The position numbers were made by a program, and so were the translations under genes. DNA of 64,000 nt from Geranomyces variabilis. Taxonomy: Eukaryota; Chytridiomycota; Chytridiomycetes; Spizellomycetales; Powellomycetaceae. The notes beneath the pieces were generated by a model. That model saw only the letters and a list, made by a program, of their open reading frames with translations. It did not search any database and was not told the origin of the DNA. The stretch is taken from assembly GCA_027603065.1 (NCBI GenBank), contig JADGJP010000041.1, positions 149,900 to 213,899 on the forward strand, in the 5' to 3' direction. This document shows positions 39,378 to 50,477 of the stretch, in pieces. Numbering within the stretch: the first letter of the stretch is position 1; each line of letters starts with the position of its first letter.

Positions 39378-40866
39378 TCAACTTCGTCTTTTCTTATTAA
39401 GCAAAAACGGTGCGTTGAACGCCTCGTGCAGCCGGCGCACTTTTTCTTTACCAAACCCAGGACACTGCTCTAGGTCGTCGGGCGAGGCGGCAATGATGTT
39501 TTTAAGGGACTAGGAGGGGCGCAGAATGACAAAAAGCATCAGCGGGGTGGAAGGGATATAATGCATTTCTTTTGCGTTCATTTACCCCAAATGCAGACGC
39601 TAGCGTAATCACGTCCGTTTTGTTAATCGACTTGATTTGCGTGATGGCGTCCGTGAGCTGTACGCAAAAAAACTCGTGTCAAAAAACAAACATGCTTCGC
39701 CTCCGGTCTGGTCATTGTTTCTCTACCTTCGCGAGGTAGTCTGGATCAACGCGCTCTTTCAAGATGTCTGGCGGTTTGTGCTCGTAGGCTTTGAAGGTCT
39801 CCAAATATCGGCCTGCTTCTTCCGCACTGGTACAAATGAACAAAAAAACAACGATCATTCAGGATCTTGACATTGTGCCACGCTATCCGCTGAAAGCCGT
39901 CCGTCGACCAACCTCCAAGCCAAGATAATCGTAAAGCTGTTGTAGACTGCAATGCGCGTCAAGTCTCGAATGCTGGATTGGTGATCGTCCTGCAAAAAAG
40001 AAATAGTTGTCACTTTAGTGAGGTAGTTCCAGCGCCGAACATGCCAAAAACGCAGAACGCTTTACAATATCAACGACGCACAGCAGGACCCGGATCAAAA
40101 AGCTCTGGCCCAGCTGCTTGATCCGCGTATACACATAATCAGGATGAAGCCGATGATATTTCAGACTATGAGAATATTTTGCAAAACATTAAGCAGTTGC
40201 CCGAAGGGACAAGAAAAGCGGAAGCGCGAACACATACCTGAGGAATAGAGCGCAAGCCGTTTCGCCAATCTGGTAATCAGGAACAATGGGTCCATACTCC
40301 CAAGGAACGTTGCGGATATACTTTAAGATTCCGTTTCCGCGCTGACATGAGTTAACGATGATTGAATTGCCTGTACGGGACGCGCCGGCTCGTCTGGGTG
40401 GGTCGTTTGCAAGTAGCGGGTTTACTGGCTGGGCGGCCTGCCCTTGCGGTTGAGGCAGTGGTAGCGATCCGCGGGATGACGCTAATGGTGTGGTTGCTCG
40501 GGACGTTACTACTCCTCCACCTGCTCCTCCGCTATGCTGCCTCCCCATCGCCACGGAGTTGAGATGAGCTGTGCCGGATGAGCCGGCGGGTGTATGCAAT
40601 CGGTTCAGGACAACAGAAGAAGGATCGGCGTTACTCCGATTAGTATTGCTGTTATTGCTGCTGCCTCCTGCTGGAGGTGTGTCAGTGACGCCGGGTCGGG
40701 AGGTTGTGGTTGGAGTTCTCGTTGTCGAGCCTGGAGCAAATTTGTTAAGCGAGACCTTGTCGCGCAGGTCTCGCTGGCGCCTGGCAACCTCGTCTGGGGT
40801 CGGGACTTTAAAGAGCGAGGCGGCGGGTGGTTGCCTGCCGTTTGGTGTTTTCTCTGGAGAGGTCAT
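39378..40866 (-). CDS. ERCC1: ERCC1/RAD10, structure-specific endonuclease subunit
   Basis: Six exons: 40866-40238, 40165-40066, 39989-39913, 39826-39727, 39657-39586, 39509-39378; 369 aa. ERCC1 is the non-catalytic partner of XPF; the pair makes the 5' incision in nucleotide excision repair and trims 3' flaps. Residues 1-190 are Pro/Ser/Thr-rich and unconserved. The central domain starts NSIIVNSCQRGNGILKYI and continues RNVPWEYGPIVPDYQIG, LKYHRLHPDYVYTRI, IRVLLCVVDI, FTIILAWS and GRYLETFKAYEHKPPDIL. The C-terminal tandem helix-hairpin-helix has INKTDVITLASAFGSL and CPGFGKEKVRRLHEAF. The start is MTSPEK; an in-frame Met at 40956 would add a Cys-rich segment that is not family-like. It is divergent from the gene at 41007. 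Confidence 0.94.
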
Positions 40867-41006
40867 GACCCTGGGCGGCGGGCACTTGTTTGAGCAACAG
40901 ACAAAGTGACACTTGTAGAGAAGCGTAGAGATCAAGGACGACAGGACAGCCGCCACTAATTCGTTGTTGGGGTTGAAGAGTGAAGAAAGACTGACGGCCG
41001 AGTGGA

Positions 41007-41338
41007 ATGGCCGTTGCCTTTTGCACGTTGAAAATGCTGCTGCCAGACGGCTTCCATGCCTTCGTTCACAGACGCGTGTGCGACGAAGTTAATCCCATGC
41101 GCGCACTGCTTGCGACCGACACTGAGAAGCTACCAAACCTACCGTCAATCCCGACCGTGGAGGAATACGTGTGGGGACCCCAGTTCTGGTCTGGCAAAAT
41201 TCTCTGGACGCCATTGACGACATGGACAAGGATTACCGAGTCCTGCTTGCGGAATTTAAGGAAGAAAAGGCCGTTTCGTGGTACACGAGAAAGCTTGAAA
41301 GGATAATTGCAAGGCTGGACACCTTGCGGACGCAAAAG
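41007..41338 (+). CDS. Unrecognised small protein, 5' part
   Basis: A frame starts with ATG at 41007 (or 41034) and reads MLLPDGFHAF..NLPSIPTVEEYVWG; coding character then moves to another frame, which reads DDMDKDYRVLLAEFKEEKAVSWYTRKLERI and ends at a strong AAG/GTGAGC donor at 41338. Joining them needs a short intron around 41170-41232 with weak sites, or a frameshift. The second part is strongly helical and charged. No family was recognised, and the 3' exon was not found. It is divergent from ERCC1 with 140 bp between starts. A spurious call is possible. Confidence 0.35.
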
Positions 41339-42063
41339 GTGAGCAGTTGTTCTTACTCAAAGAGTCTCCTGGGATTGGCAAGGCGGTTGGCGAGCTGCCA
41401 GTCGCACTTGTCCGGGTAGCAGCAGTCGTGAGCTGGCTCCAGCTGTATCTAGATACCTGAGGCACTGTCAATATATTCACTTGGTACACCTCAGTGCCTT
41501 TGCATCAACCCGCATGGATCTTCTCCGCACTCCATGCCAGGAGCGAGGACCTGTGGTTCGGCTGCAGCAGAGGTGCAGCTTTTCGTGGTCGCGGCAAAAC
41601 CAGCGTGCAGGCTGTCGAATTTTTGCTTAAGAACGCTACGATTGCTGAGAATCCCTTTTCCGCTGGCTTCCGAGTAAGGATGAAAAGCCTCCGCTTCTCC
41701 ATTGCCGACTGTCCTAAGCACAGTCTGCCGGCGGTGTTTGGGACAGTTGGCGAGTGGGGCAATGAAGTTTGTACATACAGTAAGTAGCTGAACTGGCGTA
41801 CCACAATGATTGCTTTTGTACTCGATCAGTACCCTGTTTCTTTCGAAATATTACGAAGAAGGAATTGCGAGAACTTGACTATGTTTCAATGAAACTGACA
41901 CAAAAAAACACTCACAACCGTACGGACCTAGCTAAACAAAAATGAACCCACGTCTCAAATCAAACAAAACTTCCAACCTCCATCCCAAAATGTGTGCGTG
42001 AGTGTGAAAATGCAACAAAAGTTTTTCCTTCCAAGGCGCGTGCGCACGCCACTCTTTCTTTGC
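41339..42063. other. Region without a confident gene
   Basis: These 725 bp may hold further exons of the gene at 41007. Frames at 41494-41787 (+) and 41491-41721 (-) overlap each other and neither shows a domain. The 3' UTR of the minus-strand gene at 42064 lies at the right end. Confidence 0.35.
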
Positions 42064-43919
42064 TCAATGAAAGTCCCTCTCATCTCCCTCTTCGCAATCA
42101 TAAAACACATCTTCACCGTCATCATCATCTTCTTCATCACCACGATCCCAATCACTCACACCCTCCTCACCATTCTGAGGCTGGGTTGCAACTCCGCCAA
42201 CCCGCATGCGCCTCTCCTCCCTCAGCGCCCTGGTCGCCTCGCCCACGACCGCAATCTGCGCCTCCAAATCCCGGATCCAGCACGCATAGGCCGGCAAGGG
42301 CCCGACACGCAAATCATCTAGCGCGGCGCGCAGCTCGGCGTTGGTGTGCGCCAGCGCGTGGCAGAGGCGTTCGAGGTGTGTCGTTTGAGTCGCGAGAACC
42401 GATGCTGTTGGAGAGGAGGTCGAAGGGGATTCCGCGGTTGGCGATGGTGGGTGCGGAATTTTGGTGGATATGGCTTCACGAATCGCGGCGGACATAGCTG
42501 TGAATGCCGATCGCTGAAGTGGGCGGGATGACCAGTCGTCGTCTGAAGACGCCGAGGAAGGAGACAGTGACGATGATACGACAAGTGTTGGGTCCGAAGG
42601 CGCGAACGGCGATGCTGATGACAACGCGGTGGCGGCGGGCGCGGTGCTGAGAGACCACCGCCGGTGGTGATCAGCCGCAGCAACAACGCCCGGCGCAGCA
42701 TGCACGTGCAGATCCATCTCCGTCTCGAGATTAAGCGCAAGCGTGGGTAATGACGAGTACAACGCACCACCGTCGTCGGTCCTGGGACGCGGAGGCGGCA
42801 ATGTTCGGCGCCTGTTGGCGCGTTTCACATCCTCATCGTCATCAACATCGATTCCCAGCAGCTTTCCACGCCGCTTCGGCGTCGAAGGCGCCGACGCCAG
42901 CGCAACAACCTCTGTCAAAAACTTTCGCTCGAAACGCAACAGGCCCAGTTCATGCAGCCTCGCAGCGAATGTCTCGTCCGCAGCGTCTAGCGCATCGCAT
43001 TCGGCCGCGAGGTGCGAGCGGAGAATGAGGTTTTGAGACTGGAGGCGGTCGAAGCGGAGTACGGCAGATGTCAGTGCACGGTGTGAGGCGAGGGACGGGA
43101 GGAGTGGCGGTGGGGCGCCACCACCGCTGGTGCTAGCGGCACTACTGATGCGTTTTGATTGGGTCGTCGAGGAATCACGGCTATACATTGACCTAAACGA
43201 AAAGAGCAAATAAAGAATTTAGCATCTCTAATCATTCAATCTTGAGGGAGCTGCGGACAGCAGCCATTCTTTTCAAGAACTCACTCTTTGTCTTCGTCAT
43301 CCGAATAATAGCGGACAAATCCGCCAGCATGCTGCTGCTCGACTGGGCGACCACGATAATGACCATCGATCAAAAACTTTCTCCTTGCATCCTCCATTGT
43401 CGCAGACGAGGTCGTTGAGGATGCAGACGATGAGGAAGAGCTGTTTCGGTTTGTGCTGCGGCGCAGGGAACGGTGAACAAACTGCTCGTGGTGCTGATGG
43501 TTGTCCTCCAGCTGGTGCTGCTGCTCTGTCTCTCGCTTCGCAACAGTAGTAGCAAGCTTCATGTCCTCGCCATGCTGGTCGTCATCATCAAACGAGTATC
43601 GTGCATCGACAAACATTGTCAAGTCTTTCGGCAGCGTGGTGGAGGTTTCTTCTTCGGTTCCTGGTGGTTGTAGTTCTGAGGCTCCTACTCCTAAATCAGC
43701 AGTCGCTGCCGCAAACGTAGCAGTAGCAGCAGCAGTTGTAATGTTTTTGAGAAATTCGTTGTAGTCGCCAGCGATAGTAGCAGACAGTCGATGAGGTTTG
43801 CGTTTGAGAGTCCTGTGCGTAATGGTTGATAGTGACGAGGACAACGGCGGCGCCGGCGCCCACTCGTTCGTCTCGGCGGTGGAGGTGGTGGTCAGGGGGC
43901 CAGGCTCGGATTTGCTCAT
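42064..43919 (-). CDS. Unrecognised low-complexity coiled-coil protein
   Basis: Two exons: 43919-43285 and 43192-42064; 587 aa, with phase agreement at the junction. The sequence is rich in Ser, Thr, Ala and Asp. A short conserved-looking patch (TIAGDYNEFLKNI) lies near residue 50, and a His/Gln-rich stretch near 130-165. Two amphipathic helical segments (LRFDRLQSQNLILRSHLAAE and LERLCHALAHTNAELRAAL) are likely coiled coils. The C-terminus is strongly acidic (EEDDDDGEDVFYDCEEGDE). No catalytic or known domain was recognised. The start is MSKSEP; an in-frame Met lies nine codons upstream at 43946. It is divergent from the seven-transmembrane gene. Confidence 0.7.
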
Positions 43920-44594
43920 CCGGCCGCCCTCTTTTGCCACCCGCACAAAGTTATCAGCGGCGCTATATGTGTATATATATAGGTTTTAGTCTAGAGTGAC
44001 AGAACGGATGGGAGCTATTAATAGCGGTGGGCGGGCGTGCCAGGAGTGTGTGACGGAATGAAGGTGAGCCTTTTCGACGTAAACAGGCGGGCAGAGTGTA
44101 TACTGAGTGTCCCGGCAAGATTTAAGGAGGGCGTTGAGGAGGGCGGGTGGCAGGCGGGTAGGAGAGGTCGGGCCTGAGCGGATGCGGCGGGCAGTGAGGT
44201 AGGCAGCTGGGCGGTCACGGTCACCACGCGCCCCTCGACCCCGCTTGCCGTGGAGGCACCGTGCGGTTTCGTTATAGGTCGACAGCTGCTGTCGAGTTCC
44301 TTGCCTTCCTCCCTACATGCGGGGGGCCTATTTTGCGCCCAGCAACATTTTTCTTATGACAGGGAGTCAACCATAGCTGATCTTTTGCCAAAGTGCTTTC
44401 GACAGCTTGTAAGCGTTCATCACAGAGGGAAATGTTTCCACATTTTCCTCGCTATTTTTGGAAGTACCCAATACCCGCGGAAGTCCGAGAAAGCGGGGCT
44501 TGGTCCCAATATAACCTCCTGGCGCCGCAAGCGCTTGATTTTGTTAAAACACCTTTTTAACAACTTCTGCGACCCGTCCCTGCCGGATGCAGCG
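43920..44594. promoter_or_regulatory. Divergent intergenic region
   Basis: These 675 bp separate the starts of the coiled-coil protein and the seven-transmembrane protein. An AT-dinucleotide tract (TATATATATAG) at 43972-43983 is the only TATA-like element noticed. A GGGCGGGC/GGGTGGCA-rich G-track is present near 44028-44170. Confidence 0.4.
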
Positions 44595-46091
44595 ATGGGG
44601 CTCAACATCACGGAATGCGTCTTGGATAGGGGCGTACAAGCGTTCTTTGAAGCTCAAGCCGCTGCGGCCTTCCAGGCTGCGGAGAGGGACGCCGCGGATA
44701 GCGCTGCATGTAAGCATTAAGCACAAAGATATCGTCGCAAGACACCGATTTCAACTTGCTCTCCTCCTCTTGTGCTAAAGATGCATACGGCGGGCCCGGC
44801 GTGATTGTCGGCGTTTGCTGGCCGCTCGTTGTGGTAGCGACAGTGATCAGCACGTGGCGCTTGCGAACGAAACCCAGCTGGCGATCCGGACTGCTCTTCA
44901 TCGGCGTGATTCTCAACATCTTTGACGTTGCGAATCTTACTAAAGCAAAGTGCGTAGCGTGAACGCAAGTGAGCTTTCGACAGCGAATAGTGGGGTGACT
45001 AATTTTTCGTCTCTTTTGTGCGCCCTCGCCAGAATGACCTCCCCGTGGATTTTGCTGGGAACATCCTGGTATGCGTACGCGTACCCGAACATGCTTATAG
45101 TTAGCAGCCAGTCGCGCATGGGCATCATGTTCACCGCGTCTAGCTGGAGGTAAAATACCAGAGAAACTCTCGCCTTCTCCCGCACCTTCCTTGTCCTCCG
45201 CTCGGCTGATTGAATTTTTGGTTGTTTTTTCCACAGATTAGGCTCTGTCATTATGAGCCCACGGCTGCGCAAGCTTCTTATCGCGTCAATGGGAATCACC
45301 GGCATGGGACAGTGCATTGCAAACATGGTTGTTGGTATTTTAGATATCAACAAATACAAAGAGGCTGGCAAGGTGGGTAATATAAAGAAGCGAGAAAAGG
45401 CCGGCATTTCACTCAGAATCATCTTCCTTTTTTTGCCGAACATAAGGTATATTGGGGCATGGCTAGCTTGGCATTACCAACAGCGTATTCGCTTTTGGGT
45501 CTTGCAGTGTTCACTCGCACGGTACGAAGACGAAGAAGAGAATAGGGGAGGGAGACTGTTCGCATTTGACGGTTCTCAGGCATTGAAATTTTTCTGTCAT
45601 TATCGCTGCTGACAGCTGCGGAAAGCCCAGCGAGCGGTCTACAAAGCGGACGGTGACGATGACTTAGCAAAACTGCAATTTGCCAACAATGTGCTGATGG
45701 CAATGAGCATCATTGCGGCAGTGACTTTGACTGCTGTAGGGCAGTCATTTGACAGTAAGCCTTCAAAGCTGCCGCTTGAGACTATCCACACTTTGCCCGT
45801 ACTAACCGTCTCTTCTCTACTGGACCTGTCCCCGCAGGTCAAACAAATCCCTACTTGATCCCCGTCGCGTTCCTCCTCGCCACCTTATGGACGCTGCTCG
45901 AAAACATGTTTGAAGTTGTCGCCATTGTGCTGCGCGTAGCGGCTTTTGACGCATCCGTATCTAATCTCCGCGCCGCCTCGGGAACGGGCGGCGGGGGAGC
46001 CGTTCCATCTTGGATCTCTCCACCTGACGATGTAGTCCATTCGGCATGGATAGATCCAAAGCAGGCGAGCGCAATCAGGCAACCGACATAA
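44595..46091 (+). CDS. Seven-transmembrane protein, GPCR-like, family not recognised
   Basis: Seven exons: 44595-44709, 44781-44949, 45033-45149, 45237-45372, 45447-45521, 45616-45754, 45838-46091; 334 aa. A short N-terminus with an N-glycosylation sequon (NIT, residue 4) precedes seven hydrophobic segments: VIVGVCWPLVVVATVIS, GLLFIGVILNIFDVA, WILLGTSWYAYAYPNMLI, LLIASMGITGMGQCIANMVV, ASLALPTAYSLLGLAVF, VLMAMSIIAAVTLTAVG and PVAFLLATLWTLLENMF. Loop 3 contains a conserved-looking basic stretch (MSPRLRKLL), and the loop between segments 5 and 6 is charged (RTLRKAQRAVYKADGDDD). The C-terminal tail is hydrophilic. Topology is that of a receptor with the N-terminus outside. It lacks an evident DRY or NPxxY motif. 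It could be a fungal lipid-sensing or nutrient receptor, but no family is claimed. Confidence 0.75.
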
Positions 46092-46577
46092 GCACCGGCC
46101 CGGGTTTGGAAACATTGCGGGAGGCGGAGTACGGGTTGCAAGATAGGCACCTTTTGCAAGCCGGCGCGGGCGCTTGGGTTGGAGAAGCGTGTGTTTTTTG
46201 GTGATTGTTGATTAGATTGTTCTCTTTTTTTGCTACTTAGCCATTATAGCCAATCATAACTAGACATTACATTCTCTTCTCTTCTGTTTTCTTTCTTACC
46301 AAGCGGGATGTCTGCATTTCGCTGTTGAAGGGCATTCCGACCTGTTCAAGGGGGCCCATAGATAGAATTTACCATAACCTCCAGCGAAATGTCAAGCGAA
46401 AGAGGCGGCAGAGTCTCGGACTAAGTAGTCAACGTGAGGTAATTACATTCTGCTGTTTTTGCTATAAAAATGAACATATTCCCCGAGTAGTCCGACCAAT
46501 AAAATACTGTATAATCACGCCTCCTTTGGACGTCCTTTCCTCTTTCATAATGTGCCCGTCCCTAATCCTCAGTCGTT
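46092..46577. other. Convergent 3' region
   Basis: These 486 bp lie between the stops of the seven-transmembrane gene and the ABC transporter. T-rich and A-rich 3' UTR-like sequence; no gene or repeat noticed. Confidence 0.5.
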
Positions 46578-49500
46578 TCAAGCAACAGCGATGCTCTCCA
46601 TCCTCACCGGCGCTGGTGGCGCACCGGTGTCGTTGGACTTGGTTCTTCGTTCATGCTTGTTAACAATGGAATACAGAGCCAGGTACGCGATGCTGATCAG
46701 TCCGAGAACGAACACAATCTATGCAAGGAAGAAGATGGTGATGAGAACGCGCGATGAGAAATAAAAAAACTTCGTTGCCCGCTTACCTGCATCAATGCGG
46801 TAAACCACACATTCAGCCCGTCGTCAAAACCCAGCTGCTTGATGACAGCGGGACCCTGCGTGAACGTCCCGTCACCATTGTCGATTGTGAGGCCGTTGTA
46901 TTCGTTTTTGACCATGCCTTCAAATCCCCACTAAGACGTGACCAGTTTCATGTAAGTAACTGGTACCGACTTGGAGATGTAGCCCTCTCAAACACTCGCA
47001 CGCTACAAACCTTCATTGGTGAAATGTACTTGATCCAGTCAAAGTATGCGGGAATTGCGTCCGAGTTGACAAACAGGCCGGCAAAAAGCATGAGCGGAAG
47101 AAGCAGGACCTGTCAAGAAAATTGTGAGTCACAATTGCGTGGTGTTACGTCTCCCTGCGGCTCGCATCAAAACAAACCGGTGTGACCGCTAGCGCGACAG
47201 GCAGACTCGGAAACACAGACGCCAGACTTATTCCGAGCGAAAATCCCGTCATGGAACTCAGGATGCATATTGCGCAGGTAATGAGATATTTTCCGCCATT
47301 GGCTTGCAGTCCGACCTGCGAAAAATGAAAGTGATTAGGGTCTGATAAACGGATACGAAACGCACGCACAGACATATACCATCCAATAAATGATTGTGGC
47401 TGTCGCGAACGGGAAAAAGATCTGGCTCGGCAGCTCGACGCCGATCTTAGCAAAGAAGAACGCGGCCAGCGAGTAGTATCCGGAACCGTGTTCCCGGGCA
47501 AAGACAAGCTTGTCTTGCGCGAACTAAGGAGAAAAAAGTGTAAATAAAAAGGTGTGCGCGCGGAAACACCACCCCTTTGACATCTCCTTCACTTACAATG
47601 CTGAGAATGGACATGGTGGAGCTCATAACCTTGAAGGTGTTCGAAAAAACAATTGAAAGTTAAGAAGAAGGTCGTATAAAACGCAATTAGAACCTCGTTG
47701 CGCACCTGATTAATAACCTGTGGAATGTGGTAATAAATTAGATCTAAGTAACCATGAGCACGATTTTCGCTGCAAAAACCCTTACCAAAAAGAACAGGAC
47801 ACCTAGTCGTTTGGCGAACGTGAAGAAGCGTTAACGCTTGCAAGAGGATGACACACAATATCGTAAAGCAAATTCACCTTGACGGTTTTGCGTCGCCGCA
47901 TATCCTTTCTTATCCTTCGTGTTCAAGAACAACAGTCCAATGATCAGCGACATGATGATCGTCTGCCCAAACTTTGCCCTCAGCACTAGCGGGTTCCGCA
48001 ACGAGTTCCGTCCCTCCCGTCCAACAAGAAATCTATACTGCGTCAAAAACTTTGTCTTTGCGCGTTTGGTCTTGCTCAACTCGTCAGACGATGACGTGCT
48101 CGTCGACGGATGCGTTCGATACCGCGTAAGCTCCTTGCACTCCGGCGAGTCCTTCCAATATGCGCACAGGCGGTCAATGCGCTCCAGGTTCGTTTCCGAA
48201 CCCTTTTGCTCAAATGTGCCTTCCTGATTGTTAAGCACGGCCATAAAGATAAAGTCGGGAGGGTTCCAGTGGTTGGGGCAAGGGTACCCGCGGGCGTTGA
48301 AATACTCGATGACGGTATTCGTGGGGCCTTGAAACATCACCATGCCTTCGGCAAGAAAGAGAACATCGTCGAAGAGCGCGAATACTTCGGAGGATGGCTG
48401 ATGGATTGTGGCGATGATTGTACGGCCGGTCGCGGCGAGGTTTTTGAGAATGTTGATGACAGAATAAGCGGTGAAGGAGTCAAGGCCGCTGGTCGGTTCG
48501 TCAAGGAATAGGATGGTTGGCTAGTGCGAGGCAAAAAATGACAGGGCAGGACGGGAGGTAGAGTTAACCAAACGACCTGTCGAAAATGACCTCGAGTTCG
48601 TTCTTGCCCTACCTCAATGAGAAGCTCCATGGCGATTGCAACACGCTAAAACGCAGTCAGAAAGAGAGTCATTGTCAGGCTCCGCGATAAGACAACATTA
48701 CAGCATCCTTGTCATTTATGTTACCTTGCGCTCCCCGCCGCTGACGCCCTTGAGCGTCGGCGAGCCAATGACAGTGTTTGCGCATTTGCGGAGATTGAGC
48801 AGGTCGAGCATTTCGTCCACGCGTCGGTCTTTGTCCTCCTGAGACACCGCGTCACCAAGACGAAGCGTGGCCGACATGGCAATTGCCTCTCGAGTTGTCT
48901 AAACAATTGCAAAATGCACCGTAAGGCACCGCGCAAATCTTTGAAGAGTGTGCCTCTGCCTGCTACATTACCATTGTCGGCAAAATGACATCGTCCTATC
49001 CGCAAAAGAAAAGAAAGAAAAGGTTTGATAAACGGCAGTAATGAATGCCGTCCTCGCATGGCCCTCGGCACTCTGGACTCTCTTCCATACCTGGAAAACA
49101 AAACCGGAACCTTTGCGCATTTGATCACCGGTGACCTTTGTCCTATTCGTGTAAATGTTGCCGGTGGTGTGACCACCGTCAGTTTGACCCGCGAGGACAT
49201 TGAGGAGAGAAGTCTTGCCAGCGCCTGAAGCGCCCATCACGGCCGTCAAGCGTCCAGCGCGGAATACCTGAACGAAAGGAGAGCAACATTCCCCGCATGT
49301 TGTCAGCGCAAGGTCCTTTTTGCTACCAATTATGTCCCGCTAGCCCTCTTACCCCGCTGACGGAATTCAAGATCACTTTTTGCTTCATGGGCTGCGATGC
49401 AAACATGTGCGGTTTCTTTGCAGAGGCATCGGGCACGTCGATGGTGAAGCGGATGTTTTCGAATGCGACCTGCGTGCTTTTTAAAAGAAGGGAAAAAAGC

Positions 49501-49584
49501 CAGGCTCCAGTCAAAGTCCGAGCGGAACGACTTGGCCTAGGCTGCTCCTTTCTTTTACCTGGCAGCGAAATTGCTAGTGGACAT
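46578..49584 (-). CDS. ABCG (WHITE-type) half transporter
   Basis: Fifteen exons: 49584-49559, 49476-49353, 49267-49091, 48995-48972, 48898-48725, 48645-48613, 48520-47878, 47802-47786, 47717-47706, 47629-47597, 47523-47380, 47315-47178, 47109-47011, 46930-46787, 46718-46578; 642 aa. The ATP-binding cassette is N-terminal: Walker A GASGAGKTS (residues 62-70), Q-loop GFVFQDD, signature VSGGERKR, Walker B ILFLDEPTSGLDS and switch His in IHQPSSE. The membrane half has six hydrophobic segments and the ABCG-typical FAREHGSGYYS, IYWMVGL and LFAGLFVNSDAIPAYFDWIKYISPMKWGFEG motifs. Such half transporters dimerise and export lipids or hydrophobic compounds. Exons of 12, 17, 24 and 26 nt are needed to keep the conserved frame. 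The first exon (MSTSNFAA) is the least certain. Confidence 0.9.
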
Positions 49585-50477
49585 TTTGGCTTCAGCTTAG
49601 AAGGGGGTGGGTGGGATGAGATGGAGAAAGCGCTGAAGGCGTGGAACAGCGATAAGAAGCCTGTGGTTGGATTCTTGTTTTTCAACTGATGTACCTTGCT
49701 TTTTTATATGCGGGAAGCTTTTAATTTTTTGGGCAGTAATGTGGCCAAAATGTCCGGACTCGGAGGGCGGACCGGGAACGAGCTGCCAAACGCCTCGGAC
49801 TTCCGAAGAAAGATTTATTTTTGTGCAACCGGAGCGGAATGGTCTCCCGGAGCTTTTTCTGTAGCCAAAAATATATCGTTTCCATGGACCGTCACATGTG
49901 ATCAGTTTCCGAGCGATAGACACAGCTGCATGTCACCATGGCTCAACCCGGAAGACATCAACCCATCCCGAGTGTTTGGAAGCAGAAGGCTGTCGACGTG
50001 ACAGCAATTGCAAATAGGTCATAGCAACGCCTTAGGCCCCAAACGAAACGACGACAGCCATCATCTCTTGCCTGCTAATCGTTTCACTTACCCGTTATTA
50101 TCTCGCAGAAAGGCAAATAGGAGAAAGACTTGTGCGGAGAAGAATGCTGGGGGGATCTGAGCGGCAAAAGTTCGACAGGTCACGTGAGTGACAATTGGCG
50201 CTCCACAAGTTGACAGAGCTCTGCAACGCAGTAAAAGGTATACAAAGACTGTCTCGCCGGCGTCACCTTCATACCATCTGGGGCCCCTTTCTACCGTTTA
50301 ATTTTCTGCTTATTCTCTTCCATGTCCTTACCGCTCGTCTCTGGGGAAGATACATGTATAAGCGGGGCATTTAACCATGGCGAACGCGAACAAATAGAAA
50401 AGCGCAGCAAGCACAAACGCGCGCGAGTTCGCGTCAGTTTTTGCGGCTCGCCTTTCCTTTGCGTTCAGCAACTCGCA
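49585..50477. promoter_or_regulatory. Divergent intergenic region ABCG / ARMC9
   Basis: These 893 bp separate the two starts. Any N-terminal exon of ARMC9 carrying a LisH motif would have to lie here or further left; none was recognised. In-frame Met codons upstream of the chosen ARMC9 start reach back to 50322. Confidence 0.4.

Noticed and set aside
44608-45234. Minus-strand frame of about 208 codons
   Set aside because: It is antisense to the seven-transmembrane gene, whose exons splice in phase and encode clear membrane helices.
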